Positions 16,226 through 24,432 of a stretch of 64,000 bases of DNA are shown here, in pieces (the first letter of the stretch is position 1; the number at the start of each line of letters is the position of its first letter). Position numbers and translations under genes: made by a program. Source of the stretch: Streptomyces sp. LUP47B (GTDB lineage Bacteria > Actinomycetota > Actinomycetes > Streptomycetales > Streptomycetaceae); NCBI RefSeq assembly GCF_001746295.1, contig NZ_MJAH01000002.1, positions 461,842-525,841 on the forward strand, given 5' to 3'. The notes under the pieces were generated by a model. The model searched no databases. It was not told the origin of the DNA and saw only the letters and a program-made list of their open reading frames with translations.

Positions 16226-16258
16226 CACATCCCCGCCCCGGGATGGGGCGGGGATGTG
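16226..16258. terminator. Strong hairpin terminator downstream of the MFS gene
   Basis: A perfect 14-bp stem: CACATCCCCGCCCC (16226-16239) pairs with GGGGCGGGGATGTG (16245-16258), loop GGGAT. It lies 17 bp past the stop of the minus-strand MFS gene. Confidence 0.85.
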
Positions 16259-16275
16259 ATCCGGCTTCGTGTTGG

Positions 16276-18009
16276 TCAGGCCGTGACCGTCTCGCCCGGC
16301 AGGGCCAGGTCGAGGTCGATCGCGCGGTCGTCGCCCGCGTGGGTGGCCGAGGAGGCCAGGGGGCCGTGGCCTATGGCGCGGGCGGCGAGGACGTAGGCGC
16401 CCTGGGTGGGGACGGTGAGGACGTACGTGCCGTCGTCACCGGAGAGCGTCGCGCCCGCCTGCCGGCCCCGCCGGTCGATCAGGGTGACCTTGGCACGGGC
16501 GACCGGCGCGCCGGACGCGTCGAGGACACGGCCACGGAAGCCCCGCAGCGCCTCCTCGGCCAACTCCAGGTTCGTCTCCTCCTCGCTGCTCGCCCGCAGC
16601 TGCGGTGCCCGGTTCGGCTTCGGCAGGAACAGTGCCATCAGCAGTCCGACCGCCACCGCACCGGTCGCGATCAGGAAGGACACCCGGAACCCGTGCATGG
16701 TCGGTACCGCGACGCCCCCGACGTTGTTCGCCGTGTTCGCCAGCACCATGCCGATCACGGCGCTCGACACGGACGTACCGATGGACCGCATCAGCGTGTT
16801 GAGCCCGTTCGCCGCCCCCGTCTCCGAGGCCGGGACCGCGCCCACGATCAGCGCGGGCAGGGAGGAGTAGGCGAGTCCGATGCCCGCGCCGAGGATCACC
16901 GCGATGACGAGGCTCTGCCAGGCCGCGCTCATGAGGCCCAGTCCGGCGCCGTAGCCGATCGCGATGATCAGCATGCCGAGGATGAGGGTGAACTTGGGGC
17001 CGTACTTCGCGGACAGCCGGGCGTAGACGGGCGCGGTGAACATCATCGTCAGGCCCAGCGGAGCGACCAGCAGGCCGGCGACGACCATCGACTGGCCGAG
17101 GCCGTAGCCGGTCGCCTTCGGGAGCTGGAGCAGCTGGGGAAGGACGAGGGAGACGACGTAGAAGGAGACACCGACCATGATCGACGCCAGGTTGGTGAAG
17201 AGGACCGCCGGGCGGGCCGTGGTGCGCAGGTCGACCAGGGGGGCCTTCACGCGTAGTTCCATGACGCCCCACAGGAGGAGGACGACGGCTGACGCGGCGA
17301 ACAGGCCGAGCGTGGTGCCGGAGGACCAGCCCCAGTCGCTGCCCTTGGTGATCGGCAGGAGGAAGAGGACCAGGCCGACGGAGAGGCCGATCGCGCCCAG
17401 GACGTCGAAGGTGCCCTCGGCGCGCGCCGGGGATTCGGGGACGACGATCAGGGTGAGGGCGATGGCGACGGCGCCGATGCCGGCGGCGCCGTAGAAGAGG
17501 GCGTGCCAGTCGGCGTGCTGGGCGATCAGTGCCGCGAGGGGCAGTGCGAGACCGCCGCCGACGCCGATCGAGGAGCTCATGAGGGCCATGGCCGAGCCGA
17601 GCTTCTCGCGGGGCAGCATGTCCCGCATCAGGCCGATGCCGAGGGGGATCGCGCCCATCGCGAAGCCCTGGAGGGTGCGGCCGGCGATCATCGTGAGCAG
17701 GTCGCTGGTGAGGGCGCTGACCAGGGCGCCGACGACCATCACGGAGAGGCTGAAGATCAGCATGCGGCGCTTGCCGTACAGGTCGCCGAGGCGGCCCATG
17801 ATCGGGGTGGCGACGGCGCCCGAGAGCAGGGTGGACGTCAGGACCCAGGTGGCGTTGCTCGGCGCGGTGTCCAGCAGTTGCGGCAGGTCCTTGATGACCG
17901 GGACGAGCAGGGTCTGCATCACCGCGACCACGATGCCCGCGAAGGCGAGCACCGGGACGACAGCGCCGGACGCTCTCCGGTTGGGCTGGTCGGTCGGCGT
18001 GTGCGTCAT
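16276..18009 (-). CDS. MFS transporter with C-terminal carboxypeptidase-regulatory-like domain
   Basis: A 577-residue drug-efflux type (DHA2-like, 14-helix) permease. Seen: first helix VVPVLAFAGIVVAVMQTLLV, the A-loop GRLGDLYGKRRMLI and RTLQGFAMGAIPLGIGLMRD. Beyond the last helix (ends about residue 475) is an added domain at about 490-577 with GRVLDASGAPVARAKVTLID and GDDGTYVLTVPTQGAYVLAA, the beta-sandwich pattern of carboxypeptidase-regulatory-like domains. By topology the extra domain should be cytoplasmic, which is odd for this fold. Divergent from another MFS gene, with no regulator gene between them. Confidence 0.88.
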   Translation of the reverse strand: MTHTPTDQPNRRASGAVVPVLAFAGIVVAVMQTLLVPVIKDLPQLLDTAPSNATWVLTSTLLSGAVATPIMGRLGDLYGKRRMLIFSLSVMVVGALVSALTSDLLTMIAGRTLQGFAMGAIPLGIGLMRDMLPREKLGSAMALMSSSIGVGGGLALPLAALIAQHADWHALFYGAAGIGAVAIALTLIVVPESPARAEGTFDVLGAIGLSVGLVLFLLPITKGSDWGWSSGTTLGLFAASAVVLLLWGVMELRVKAPLVDLRTTARPAVLFTNLASIMVGVSFYVVSLVLPQLLQLPKATGYGLGQSMVVAGLLVAPLGLTMMFTAPVYARLSAKYGPKFTLILGMLIIAIGYGAGLGLMSAAWQSLVIAVILGAGIGLAYSSLPALIVGAVPASETGAANGLNTLMRSIGTSVSSAVIGMVLANTANNVGGVAVPTMHGFRVSFLIATGAVAVGLLMALFLPKPNRAPQLRASSEEETNLELAEEALRGFRGRVLDASGAPVARAKVTLIDRRGRQAGATLSGDDGTYVLTVPTQGAYVLAARAIGHGPLASSATHAGDDRAIDLDLALPGETVTA

Positions 18010-18145
18010 GTGAGGGAGGCCTCCGGGCCTGGAAGATCGGGTTACGTGTGGCTTGAACTACGTATGCATGGGCAACTATTCCGATGCTTCGGCGTACTAA
18101 CGATTTCTTTATATTCTCTTGGGGAAGTGGAGCCGGGTTGAGAGC

Positions 18146-19579
18146 ATGACCGCCATGCTCGAAGCCGCTGAAATCGCCCGCAGACCCCGTCGTCCCCGGT
18201 CGGTCCCGCCCGCCTGGCTGGTGGTGGCGCTGGCGTGCGCGGGCCAGTTCCTGGTCGTCCTCGACGTGTCCGTCGTCAATGTGGCGCTGCCGTCCATGCG
18301 CGCCGACCTGGGCATGAGCGAGTCCGGCCTGCAGTGGGTGGTGAACGCCTACTCCATCGCCTTCGCCGGTTTCATGCTCCTCGGCGGCCGGGCCGGTGAC
18401 CTCTACGGCCGCAAGCGGATGTTCCTGGTGGGCCTCGGCCTGTTCACGGCGGCCTCGCTGGCCGGCGGGCTGGCCCAGGGGGACGCCCAGCTGCTGGTCG
18501 CGCGGGCCGTGCAGGGGCTGGGCGCGGCGGTGCTGGCGCCCGCGACGCTGACCATTGTCACGTCGGCCGTCCCGGAGGGGGCCGCGCGGGCCCGGGCCAT
18601 CGCCACCTGGACGGCGGTGGGCGCGGGTGGCGGCGCCGCGGGCGGATTCGTCGGCGGACTTCTGGTGGACACCCTGTCCTGGCGCTGGGTGCTGCTGATC
18701 AATGTTCCCGTCGGCGCGCTGGTCCTGCTGGGCTCGCTGCTGTGGCTGACCGAGAGCCGCAGCGGGGACGGGCGGCGCCTCGACCTGCCGGGAGCGCTGC
18801 TGGTCACCGGGGGACTGGCGGTATTGGCGTACGGCATCTCGCAGACCGAGGCCGAGGGCTGGACGGCGGCCGCCACCCTGCTCCCGCTGGCCGCCGGGCT
18901 CGCGCTGGTAGGGGGCTTCCTCCTCGTCGAGTCCCGTACGGCCGCCCCGCTGATGCCCCTCGGGCTGCTGAGGGTGCGGGCGGTGGCGTCGGCGAACGCG
19001 GCGATGTTCCTGAGCGGCTCCGCGATGTTCTCCATGTGGTACTTCATGACGCTCTACGCCCAGAACGTCCTCGGCTACTCACCCCTGGCCGCCGGAGCCG
19101 CCCTGATCCCGACCTCGCTGGCGATCGTGGTCGGCTCGAAACTCGCCCCGCGCTTCATGCGCCGGCTCGGGGCCCGGTGGGTGGCGGTGCTCGGCACGAC
19201 GGTGGCGGTCTCCGGGTTCGCCTGGCAGTCGACGATGACCGCGGACGGCGCATATGTGACGGCGATCATGTGCCCCGGGATCCTGATGATGCTGGGCGCC
19301 GGCCTCGCCACGACCCCGCTCGCCTCGCTGGCCACGTCCGGGGCGGCGCCGGGGGAGGCCGGGCTGGTGTCGGGACTGGTCAACACCTCGCGCACGATGG
19401 GCGGCTCACTGGGACTCGCCGTCCTGTCGACGCTGGCGGCTGCGCGGACGGGGGATGTGGCGTCGCCGGAGGCGCTGACGGAGGGGTATGCGCTGGCGTT
19501 CCGGGTGGGGACGGGGGTGCTGCTCGGCGGGGTGGTGCTGATGCTGGCCTGGCTGCCGAGAAAGATCTCCGCGAACTGA
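18146..19579 (+). CDS. MFS transporter, DHA2 (14-helix) drug-efflux family
   Basis: A 477-residue proton-driven exporter. Seen: LAVALACAGQFL-like first helix with FLVVLDVSVVNVALPSM, the DHA2 motif D1, then GGRAGDLYGRKRMFLVGL (A-loop) and ARAVQGLGAAVLAPATLTIV (motif C region); 14 hydrophobic segments in total. The ATG at 18146 (MTAMLEAAE) is used; a TTG at 18119 is less likely. Divergent from the MFS gene at 16276 with a 136-bp intergenic region holding TACGTATGCAT palindromic bits. Substrate unknown. Confidence 0.88.
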   Translation: MTAMLEAAEIARRPRRPRSVPPAWLVVALACAGQFLVVLDVSVVNVALPSMRADLGMSESGLQWVVNAYSIAFAGFMLLGGRAGDLYGRKRMFLVGLGLFTAASLAGGLAQGDAQLLVARAVQGLGAAVLAPATLTIVTSAVPEGAARARAIATWTAVGAGGGAAGGFVGGLLVDTLSWRWVLLINVPVGALVLLGSLLWLTESRSGDGRRLDLPGALLVTGGLAVLAYGISQTEAEGWTAAATLLPLAAGLALVGGFLLVESRTAAPLMPLGLLRVRAVASANAAMFLSGSAMFSMWYFMTLYAQNVLGYSPLAAGAALIPTSLAIVVGSKLAPRFMRRLGARWVAVLGTTVAVSGFAWQSTMTADGAYVTAIMCPGILMMLGAGLATTPLASLATSGAAPGEAGLVSGLVNTSRTMGGSLGLAVLSTLAAARTGDVASPEALTEGYALAFRVGTGVLLGGVVLMLAWLPRKISAN

Positions 19580-19630
19580 GGCAACGGTCCGGGCGGCTCA
19601 TGGACTCCTTCAATCATCTAGGAGGTGCCC

Positions 19631-20170
19631 ATGGGGGATCGGAAACAGGCTCGGGACGAGGAGTTCCAGAGCTTTGTCATCGGCCGCTGGCCGCGGCTGA
19701 TGCGGACGGCATTTCTCCTCACGGGGGAGCAGCACGCCGCGGAGGACCTGGTCCAGTCGACGCTCGAACAGGCCTATGTGGCCTGGCGCAGGGTCGGCTC
19801 GGCGGACGATCCGGAGGCGTATGTACGGCGCGTGATGATCAACGCGCACGCACGCAAGCACCGCAGGAAGCTCAGGGAGTTCCTGGCACGGGGGGACGAC
19901 TCGGGCCTGGTGCGCGAGATCGCCGACACCGGTGACCGCATCGCCCAGGCCGACGACCGCGGCGCCCTGCTGACGGCGCTGGCCCAACTGCCGCCCCGGC
20001 AGCGGGAGGCGGTGGTGCTGCGGTACTGGGAGGACCTGACCGAGACGCAGACGGCCGAGGCGATGGGCTGCTCGGTCGGCTCGGTGAAGAGCAACGCGGC
20101 CAAGGGGATCGCGAAACTTCGCGCCATACCAGGACTGGCCGACATGGTGACGCAGGGAGGGCGGAAGTGA
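19631..20170 (+). CDS. SigE-family ECF-type RNA polymerase sigma factor
   Basis: A 179-residue alternative sigma factor. Seen: region 2 FQSFVIGRWPRLMRTAFLLT and AAEDLVQSTLEQAYVAWRRV; region 4 LPPRQREAVVLRYWEDLTET with helix-turn-helix QTAEAMGCSVGSVKSNAAKG. This is the SigE-like group common in streptomycetes. The ATG at 19631 has a perfect AGGAGG at 19620-19625; the GTG at 19625 lies within that ribosome site and is rejected. The next gene overlaps its stop and is a membrane protein that may act as its regulator. Confidence 0.92.
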   Translation: MGDRKQARDEEFQSFVIGRWPRLMRTAFLLTGEQHAAEDLVQSTLEQAYVAWRRVGSADDPEAYVRRVMINAHARKHRRKLREFLARGDDSGLVREIADTGDRIAQADDRGALLTALAQLPPRQREAVVLRYWEDLTETQTAEAMGCSVGSVKSNAAKGIAKLRAIPGLADMVTQGGRK

Positions 20171-20970
20171 TGAGCGCGGACCGGGAGAGGAACCACGACA
20201 TGAGCGACAGTGACATCGCCCTCCTGCTGGCCGACGCCGCCGACGAGGTGGAGATCGGCATAGCCCCCTACCAGGCGGTGCTCCGCGGTGGCCGCAGGCG
20301 CCGGGCCCGTCGCTGGGCGGTGGCCGCGGCGACGGCACTGGTGCTCGCGGGGTCCTCGGCGACCCTCGCGGTGGCGGGTCTGCCGGGTCGGGACGGGGGC
20401 CAGGTGGCGACCCAGCCGTCCGTCCCGGCCGACGCCGACCCGTCCAGGGTCCTGCAGACCACCCTGGCCACCGGCACCGACCAGGGCACCCGGTGGCGGG
20501 TCCTGATCGACGTGTGGTCAGCCCCGCGCGACGAGGAGCAGGCCGAGGCCCAGCGCGCCGCCATGGCCTTGCGCGGTGAGACCCCGCCGGTCGCCCACGA
20601 TGCCTCCGACCTCATCGGCAAGATCACGTACTTCGTGTACCGCGGCTACGGCGACAGGACGACGAAGATCATGGAGAACACGGTCCCGAAGTCGGACACC
20701 ATGACCGGCACGGACCTCATCTCCGGCTCGCTCCCGCTCCAGCCCGACGCCAAGGCGGACGTCCGTCTCGTCGTCGGCTACATCGCCAAGACCGCCCAGC
20801 GCGTCAACTGCACCTGGACGAACGACACGGCGACGGTGGTGGAGAAGGCCGGCTCCGCGACCGGCAGCGGCGGCCCGGCGATCCGGTCGGCGGAGGGCTC
20901 CCCCTACAACTGGTTCGTGTGCCTGGCACCGAAGGGCACCGAGTACAAGACGGCGGAGGTGATCGGGTAG
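20170..20970 (+). CDS. Membrane-anchored protein coupled to the sigma factor
   Basis: About 266 residues. A cytoplasmic N-terminal part (LLLADAADEVEIGIAPYQAV then RGGRRRRARR), one helix (WAVAAATALVLAGSSATLAV), and an extracytoplasmic domain of about 200 residues with two cysteines (VNCTWTND and WFVCLAPKG). No zinc-binding HxxxCxxC anti-sigma motif is seen. The start overlaps the sigma-factor stop (GTGATGA region), so translation is coupled. Layout and linkage suggest a sensor or anti-sigma-like partner; this is inference only. Confidence 0.75.
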   Translation: MSADRERNHDMSDSDIALLLADAADEVEIGIAPYQAVLRGGRRRRARRWAVAAATALVLAGSSATLAVAGLPGRDGGQVATQPSVPADADPSRVLQTTLATGTDQGTRWRVLIDVWSAPRDEEQAEAQRAAMALRGETPPVAHDASDLIGKITYFVYRGYGDRTTKIMENTVPKSDTMTGTDLISGSLPLQPDAKADVRLVVGYIAKTAQRVNCTWTNDTATVVEKAGSATGSGGPAIRSAEGSPYNWFVCLAPKGTEYKTAEVIG

Positions 20971-20986
20971 GGAGCGGCGGCCGGGC

Positions 20987-21628
20987 TCACAACCACCCCT
21001 GTTGCCGGGCCGCCCGTACCGCCTCCATCCGGTTGCGGGTGCCCGTCTTGCCGATGGCGGAGGAGAGGTAGTTGCGGACGGTGGACTCGGAGAGGTGGAG
21101 CTTGCCGGCGATGTCGGCGACCGTCGCGCCGTCCGTGGACGCCTTGAGGACATCGCACTCGCGGGCGGTGAGGGGGTTCGGGCCGGCGCTCAGGGCAGCC
21201 GCGGCGAGGGCCGGGTCGATCACGGTCTCGCCGGTCAGCACCCGGCGGATCGAGACCGCCAGCTCCTCCACGGGACCGTCCTTGACGAGGAAACCGGCTG
21301 CACCCGCCTCCATGGCCCGGCGGAGGTAGCCGGGTCGTCCGAAGGTGGTCAGGATCAGCACGCGGCAGTCCGGCGCCTGGTCGCGCAGTTCGGCGGCGGC
21401 GTCCAGACCGCTCATCCCCGGCAGCTCGATGTCGAGCAGCGCCACGTCGGGGCGATGGAGGAGCGCCGCGTCCACGATCGCGTCCCCGGCCGCGACCTGG
21501 GCCACGACCTCGATGTCCGCCTCCATTCCGAGCAGCAGCGCGAGCGCCCCGCGCATCATGCCCTGGTCCTCGGCGAGCAGCACGCGGATGGACTTGGCGG
21601 CCCGGTGCTCCCGGGGCATCTCGTTCAC
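20987..21628 (-). CDS. Two-component response regulator, NarL/LuxR family
   Basis: About 213 residues. Receiver domain IRVLLAEDQGMMRGALALLL with phosphoacceptor Asp66 in VALLDIELPGMSG, Thr in LILTTFGRPGYL and Lys in GFLVKDGPVEE; C-terminal LuxR helix-turn-helix NPLTARECDVLKASTDGATV then LHLSESTVRNYLSSAIGKTG. The GTG at 21628 is taken as start; ATG 21619 is an alternative. It is transcribed after the histidine kinase gene at 21777, its evident partner, with a 148-bp gap holding a small repeat. Resembles the DesR-like pairs of actinomycetes. Confidence 0.92.
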   Translation of the reverse strand: MNEMPREHRAAKSIRVLLAEDQGMMRGALALLLGMEADIEVVAQVAAGDAIVDAALLHRPDVALLDIELPGMSGLDAAAELRDQAPDCRVLILTTFGRPGYLRRAMEAGAAGFLVKDGPVEELAVSIRRVLTGETVIDPALAAAALSAGPNPLTARECDVLKASTDGATVADIAGKLHLSESTVRNYLSSAIGKTGTRNRMEAVRAARQQGWL

Positions 21629-21695
21629 GGCCCAAGAGTAGGGCGCGTCGGCGGGAGCGGTGGGGGTGTGACGTCGTTGCGCCGACGCGCAGGAT

Positions 21696-21749
21696 CCTTG
21701 AGAACAGAAGACTCCTTGAGAACCGAAGGATCTTTGAGAGCTGAAAGGA
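21696..21749. repeat. Three tandem 18-bp repeats between kinase and regulator genes
   Basis: CCTTGAGAACAGAAGACT (21696), CCTTGAGAACCGAAGGAT (21714) and CTTTGAGAGCTGAAAGGA (21732). The segment is unusually A/T-rich for the genome and lies in the gap between stop 21777 and start 21628 on the minus strand. Confidence 0.85.
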
Positions 21750-21776
21750 CAGAAGACGGGACGGACCCGTACGGCG

Positions 21777-23156
21777 TCACCCGGCCACCTCGCCGATCCG
21801 GGCCCCGCGCACCGCCCCCGCCGGCTCCCCGGGCCGCTCCGGCGCCACCGACTCGACCGGCAGCTCGGCCCGCACCACGAAGCCGCCCCGTGACCCCGGG
21901 CCGGCCTCCAACCACCCGCCGGCCGCGGCCAGCCGCTCGGCGAGCCCCTTGAGACCGGTGCCGCCGACGACCGGGATGGACACCGCGCCGGAGGTCTCAA
22001 CCCCGCACTCACCGCCACACTCACCCCCGCGCTCACGCACGGTCGGCCCCGTGCCCGCCGCCATCCCCCGGCCGTCGTCCCAGACCCGCAGCCGTACCCG
22101 TTCCGCCGAGCCCCGCACGGAGATCTCGCAGCGCTGCGCCCCGCTGTGCCGTACCGCGTTGGTAACCGCCTCGCGGACCACCCAGCCCAGCAGGGCCTCG
22201 GTCTGGGCGGCGAGCGGGTTGCCGGAGCGGTGGACGACCGGCTCGATGCCCGCGGCGCGCAGGGCCGAGGCGGCCCGGTCGAGGTCGGTGCTGAGGCTGC
22301 CCTCGCGGTAGCCGGTCACCGCCTCACGGATCTCGGTGAGCGCCTGGCGGCCCACCGACTCGATGTCGGAGACCTGGACGAGCGCCGCGTCCAGGTCGCG
22401 GGGGGCGAGGCGCCGGGCCGCCTCCGACTTCACCACGATCACCGACAGGGTGTGCCCGAGCAGGTCGTGCAGATCGCGGGAGAACCGCAGCCGCTCCTCC
22501 TCGACCGCACGCCGGGCCAGTTCCTCGCGGGCCTCCCGCAACTGCCGTACCGCCTCCGAGAGGGACATGATCGCGGCCGTCACCATCGTCGAGATCCACG
22601 TGGCGTACGCGGTGTCGAGTCCGCCCCAGCCGTCACGGAAGACGGAGACAGCGCCGGCGACCACGGCCACCACCGCACCCACCCACCGCAGGTGCGGCAG
22701 CCGTACGACCGCGCCCGTCGCGAGGCCGAACAGCGGGAAGAACAGCAGCCAGTTGCCGCCGTAGGCCAGCGCCAGACCGCAGGTGACCAGGCCCATCAGC
22801 ACCAGGGCCACCCGAGTGGAGAGCGCGTCCCGGGTCTGCTTGTGGAAGGCGCGGAAGGCGACGTAGATGTAGAGCGAGTTGAAGGTGAGCAGCCCCAGGC
22901 CGCCGATCCACGGGTTGGAGGCGTTGCCCTGGAAGAGGTTGGAGAAGGCGCCCATCCCCAGCAGCAGCCACGGCAGCAGACCGAAGCCGCTGCCCAGGCC
23001 CGCGTTCGCGGGGACCTCGCCTGCCTTCTGTGCGGCCTTGTACTCGGCGTTGAGGCGCTTCTTGTTCGCCTTGTAGTACCGCTGGTGTTTCTGGGCCTCG
23101 CGGACCCCCTCGCGGATCTCGTCCACGCGGCACGAGAGCTTGCGCGACCAGAACAT
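21777..23156 (-). CDS. Sensor histidine kinase (HisKA_3 / DesK type)
   Basis: A 459-residue membrane kinase. Seen: a charged N-terminal region (about 1-50, AQKHQRYYKANKKRLNAEYK), four to five helices at about 55-195, then a DHp domain with phospho-His230 in RFSRDLHDLLGHTLSVIVVK, and an ATPase domain with VVREAVTNAVRHSGA (N box), VWDDGRGMA (G1) and VGGTGLKGLAERL (G2). The ATG at 23156 follows GGGGGGAGGAACG. An acidic insert with repeated GGECG lies in the ATP lid. Transcribed upstream of its LuxR response regulator. Confidence 0.92.
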   Translation of the reverse strand: MFWSRKLSCRVDEIREGVREAQKHQRYYKANKKRLNAEYKAAQKAGEVPANAGLGSGFGLLPWLLLGMGAFSNLFQGNASNPWIGGLGLLTFNSLYIYVAFRAFHKQTRDALSTRVALVLMGLVTCGLALAYGGNWLLFFPLFGLATGAVVRLPHLRWVGAVVAVVAGAVSVFRDGWGGLDTAYATWISTMVTAAIMSLSEAVRQLREAREELARRAVEEERLRFSRDLHDLLGHTLSVIVVKSEAARRLAPRDLDAALVQVSDIESVGRQALTEIREAVTGYREGSLSTDLDRAASALRAAGIEPVVHRSGNPLAAQTEALLGWVVREAVTNAVRHSGAQRCEISVRGSAERVRLRVWDDGRGMAAGTGPTVRERGGECGGECGVETSGAVSIPVVGGTGLKGLAERLAAAGGWLEAGPGSRGGFVVRAELPVESVAPERPGEPAGAVRGARIGEVAG

Positions 23157-23414
23157 GACCGTTCCTCCCCCCAGAGGTTCCCGGCGTGCTGCCGGTACGC
23201 CAGAACAGCGTACGAACCCGCTCGTGTCTCCTGTTGTCATACCGACGACGCTACGGATCGCGGACTCCGCCCGGCAGATGTGCGTGTACGGACTTGGGCA
23301 GTACAAATGTCACGGTGCCGGAACCCGGGCGGGACCCACCCGACGACCCCATCTGACACTCCGTCAGGAGTCTTCACAACTGCGGTTGGCTCGGCTATAC
23401 AGAGGGCGCCGGAC

Positions 23415-23428
23415 TGGAACGCGTTCTA
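23415..23428. promoter_or_regulatory. KstR-like operator upstream of the MaoC operon
   Basis: TGGAACGCGTTCTA fits TnnAACnnGTTnnA; the reverse complement TAGAACGCGTTCCA matches the sites at 5446 and 8428. It lies about 100 bp before the hydratase start in a 369-bp region (23157-23525) that otherwise holds no gene. Confidence 0.7.
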
Positions 23429-23525
23429 GATCGGCCCGCGACGACCTCGGTGCGGCCGACGGTGCGGACGGCCGTACCGAGGTCTTGACTCCGCCACGGT
23501 CGGATCCGCCACTGTCAGGAGCCGT

Positions 23526-24401
23526 ATGCCCATCGACGCAGCCAAGGCACTCGCCGCCGAGCCCCGGACCGGCGAGATCTCCTGGAACACCAAGGACGTC
23601 CAGCTCTACCACCTCGGCATCGGGGCGGGCTCGCATCCTGACAAACCCAGCCCCGCCACCGACCCCGACGAACTGCGCTACACCCTCGAATCCCGGCTGC
23701 ACGTCCTGCCGAGCTTCGCCACGGTCGCGGGCTCGGGGTCGCCGGGAGTGATCAGCGGTCTGTCCATGCCCGGCATCGACGTCGATCTCGCCAAGGTCCT
23801 GCACGGCGGCCAGTCACTGACCATCCACCGTCCCCTCCCCGCCCAGGGCACCGCGACCGCCACGAACCGCATCGCCGCCGTGTACGACAAGGGCAAGGCG
23901 GCCGTCCTGGTGATGCGGACCGACGTCGCGGACGACGAGGGCCCGTTGTGGACCAACGACGCCCAGATCTTCGTCCGCGGAGAGGGCGGCTGGGGCGGCG
24001 ACCGAGGCCCCTCCGCACGCCTCGACCCCCCGGCCGGCGAACCCGACCGGACCGTGCAGCGACCCATCCGCGAGGACCAGGCGCTGCTCTACCGCCTCTC
24101 CGGCGACTGGAACCCGCTGCACGCCGACCCGGAGTTCGCCAAGGTCGCCGGGTTCGAACGGCCCATCCTGCACGGGCTGTGCACCTACGGCATCACGCTG
24201 AAGGCGGTCGTCGACACGCTGCTCGGCGGCGACGTGACCCGGGTGCGGTCGTATGTCACCCGGTTTGCCGGGGTCGTGTACCCGGGGGAGACCCTGCGGA
24301 TCCGTATGTGGCACAGCCCGCACTCCACCCGGGTTGCCGTCGGCGCGGTCGAGCGGGACGACGCGCCCGTCCTCGCCGACACCATCGTCGAACACTCCTG
24401 A
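23526..24401 (+). CDS. MaoC-family enoyl-CoA hydratase (Hsd4B/ChsH-like)
   Basis: A 291-residue double-hotdog 2-enoyl-CoA hydratase, adding water to trans-2-enoyl-CoA. The N-terminus (VQLYHLGIGAG) and the hydratase 2 motif GDWNPLHADPEF with Asp194 and His199, followed by GFERPILHGLCTYG, are as in mycobacterial Rv3538-type steroid side-chain hydratases. ATG at 23526 follows AGGAG. First gene of a three-gene operon with a Zn-alcohol dehydrogenase and an SDR, together resembling a beta-oxidation segment for a sterol or other branched acyl-CoA. A KstR-like operator lies upstream. Confidence 0.9.
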   Translation: MPIDAAKALAAEPRTGEISWNTKDVQLYHLGIGAGSHPDKPSPATDPDELRYTLESRLHVLPSFATVAGSGSPGVISGLSMPGIDVDLAKVLHGGQSLTIHRPLPAQGTATATNRIAAVYDKGKAAVLVMRTDVADDEGPLWTNDAQIFVRGEGGWGGDRGPSARLDPPAGEPDRTVQRPIREDQALLYRLSGDWNPLHADPEFAKVAGFERPILHGLCTYGITLKAVVDTLLGGDVTRVRSYVTRFAGVVYPGETLRIRMWHSPHSTRVAVGAVERDDAPVLADTIVEHS

Positions 24402-24432
24402 ACCCAGAACGCCGTACGAGGGGAGCCGCACC

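Noticed and set aside
15610..16230. Minus-strand frame with repeated SSNPQPQAPP
   Set aside because: The repeats come from the non-coding tandem repeats; no ribosome site, and it runs into the methyltransferase gene in another frame.
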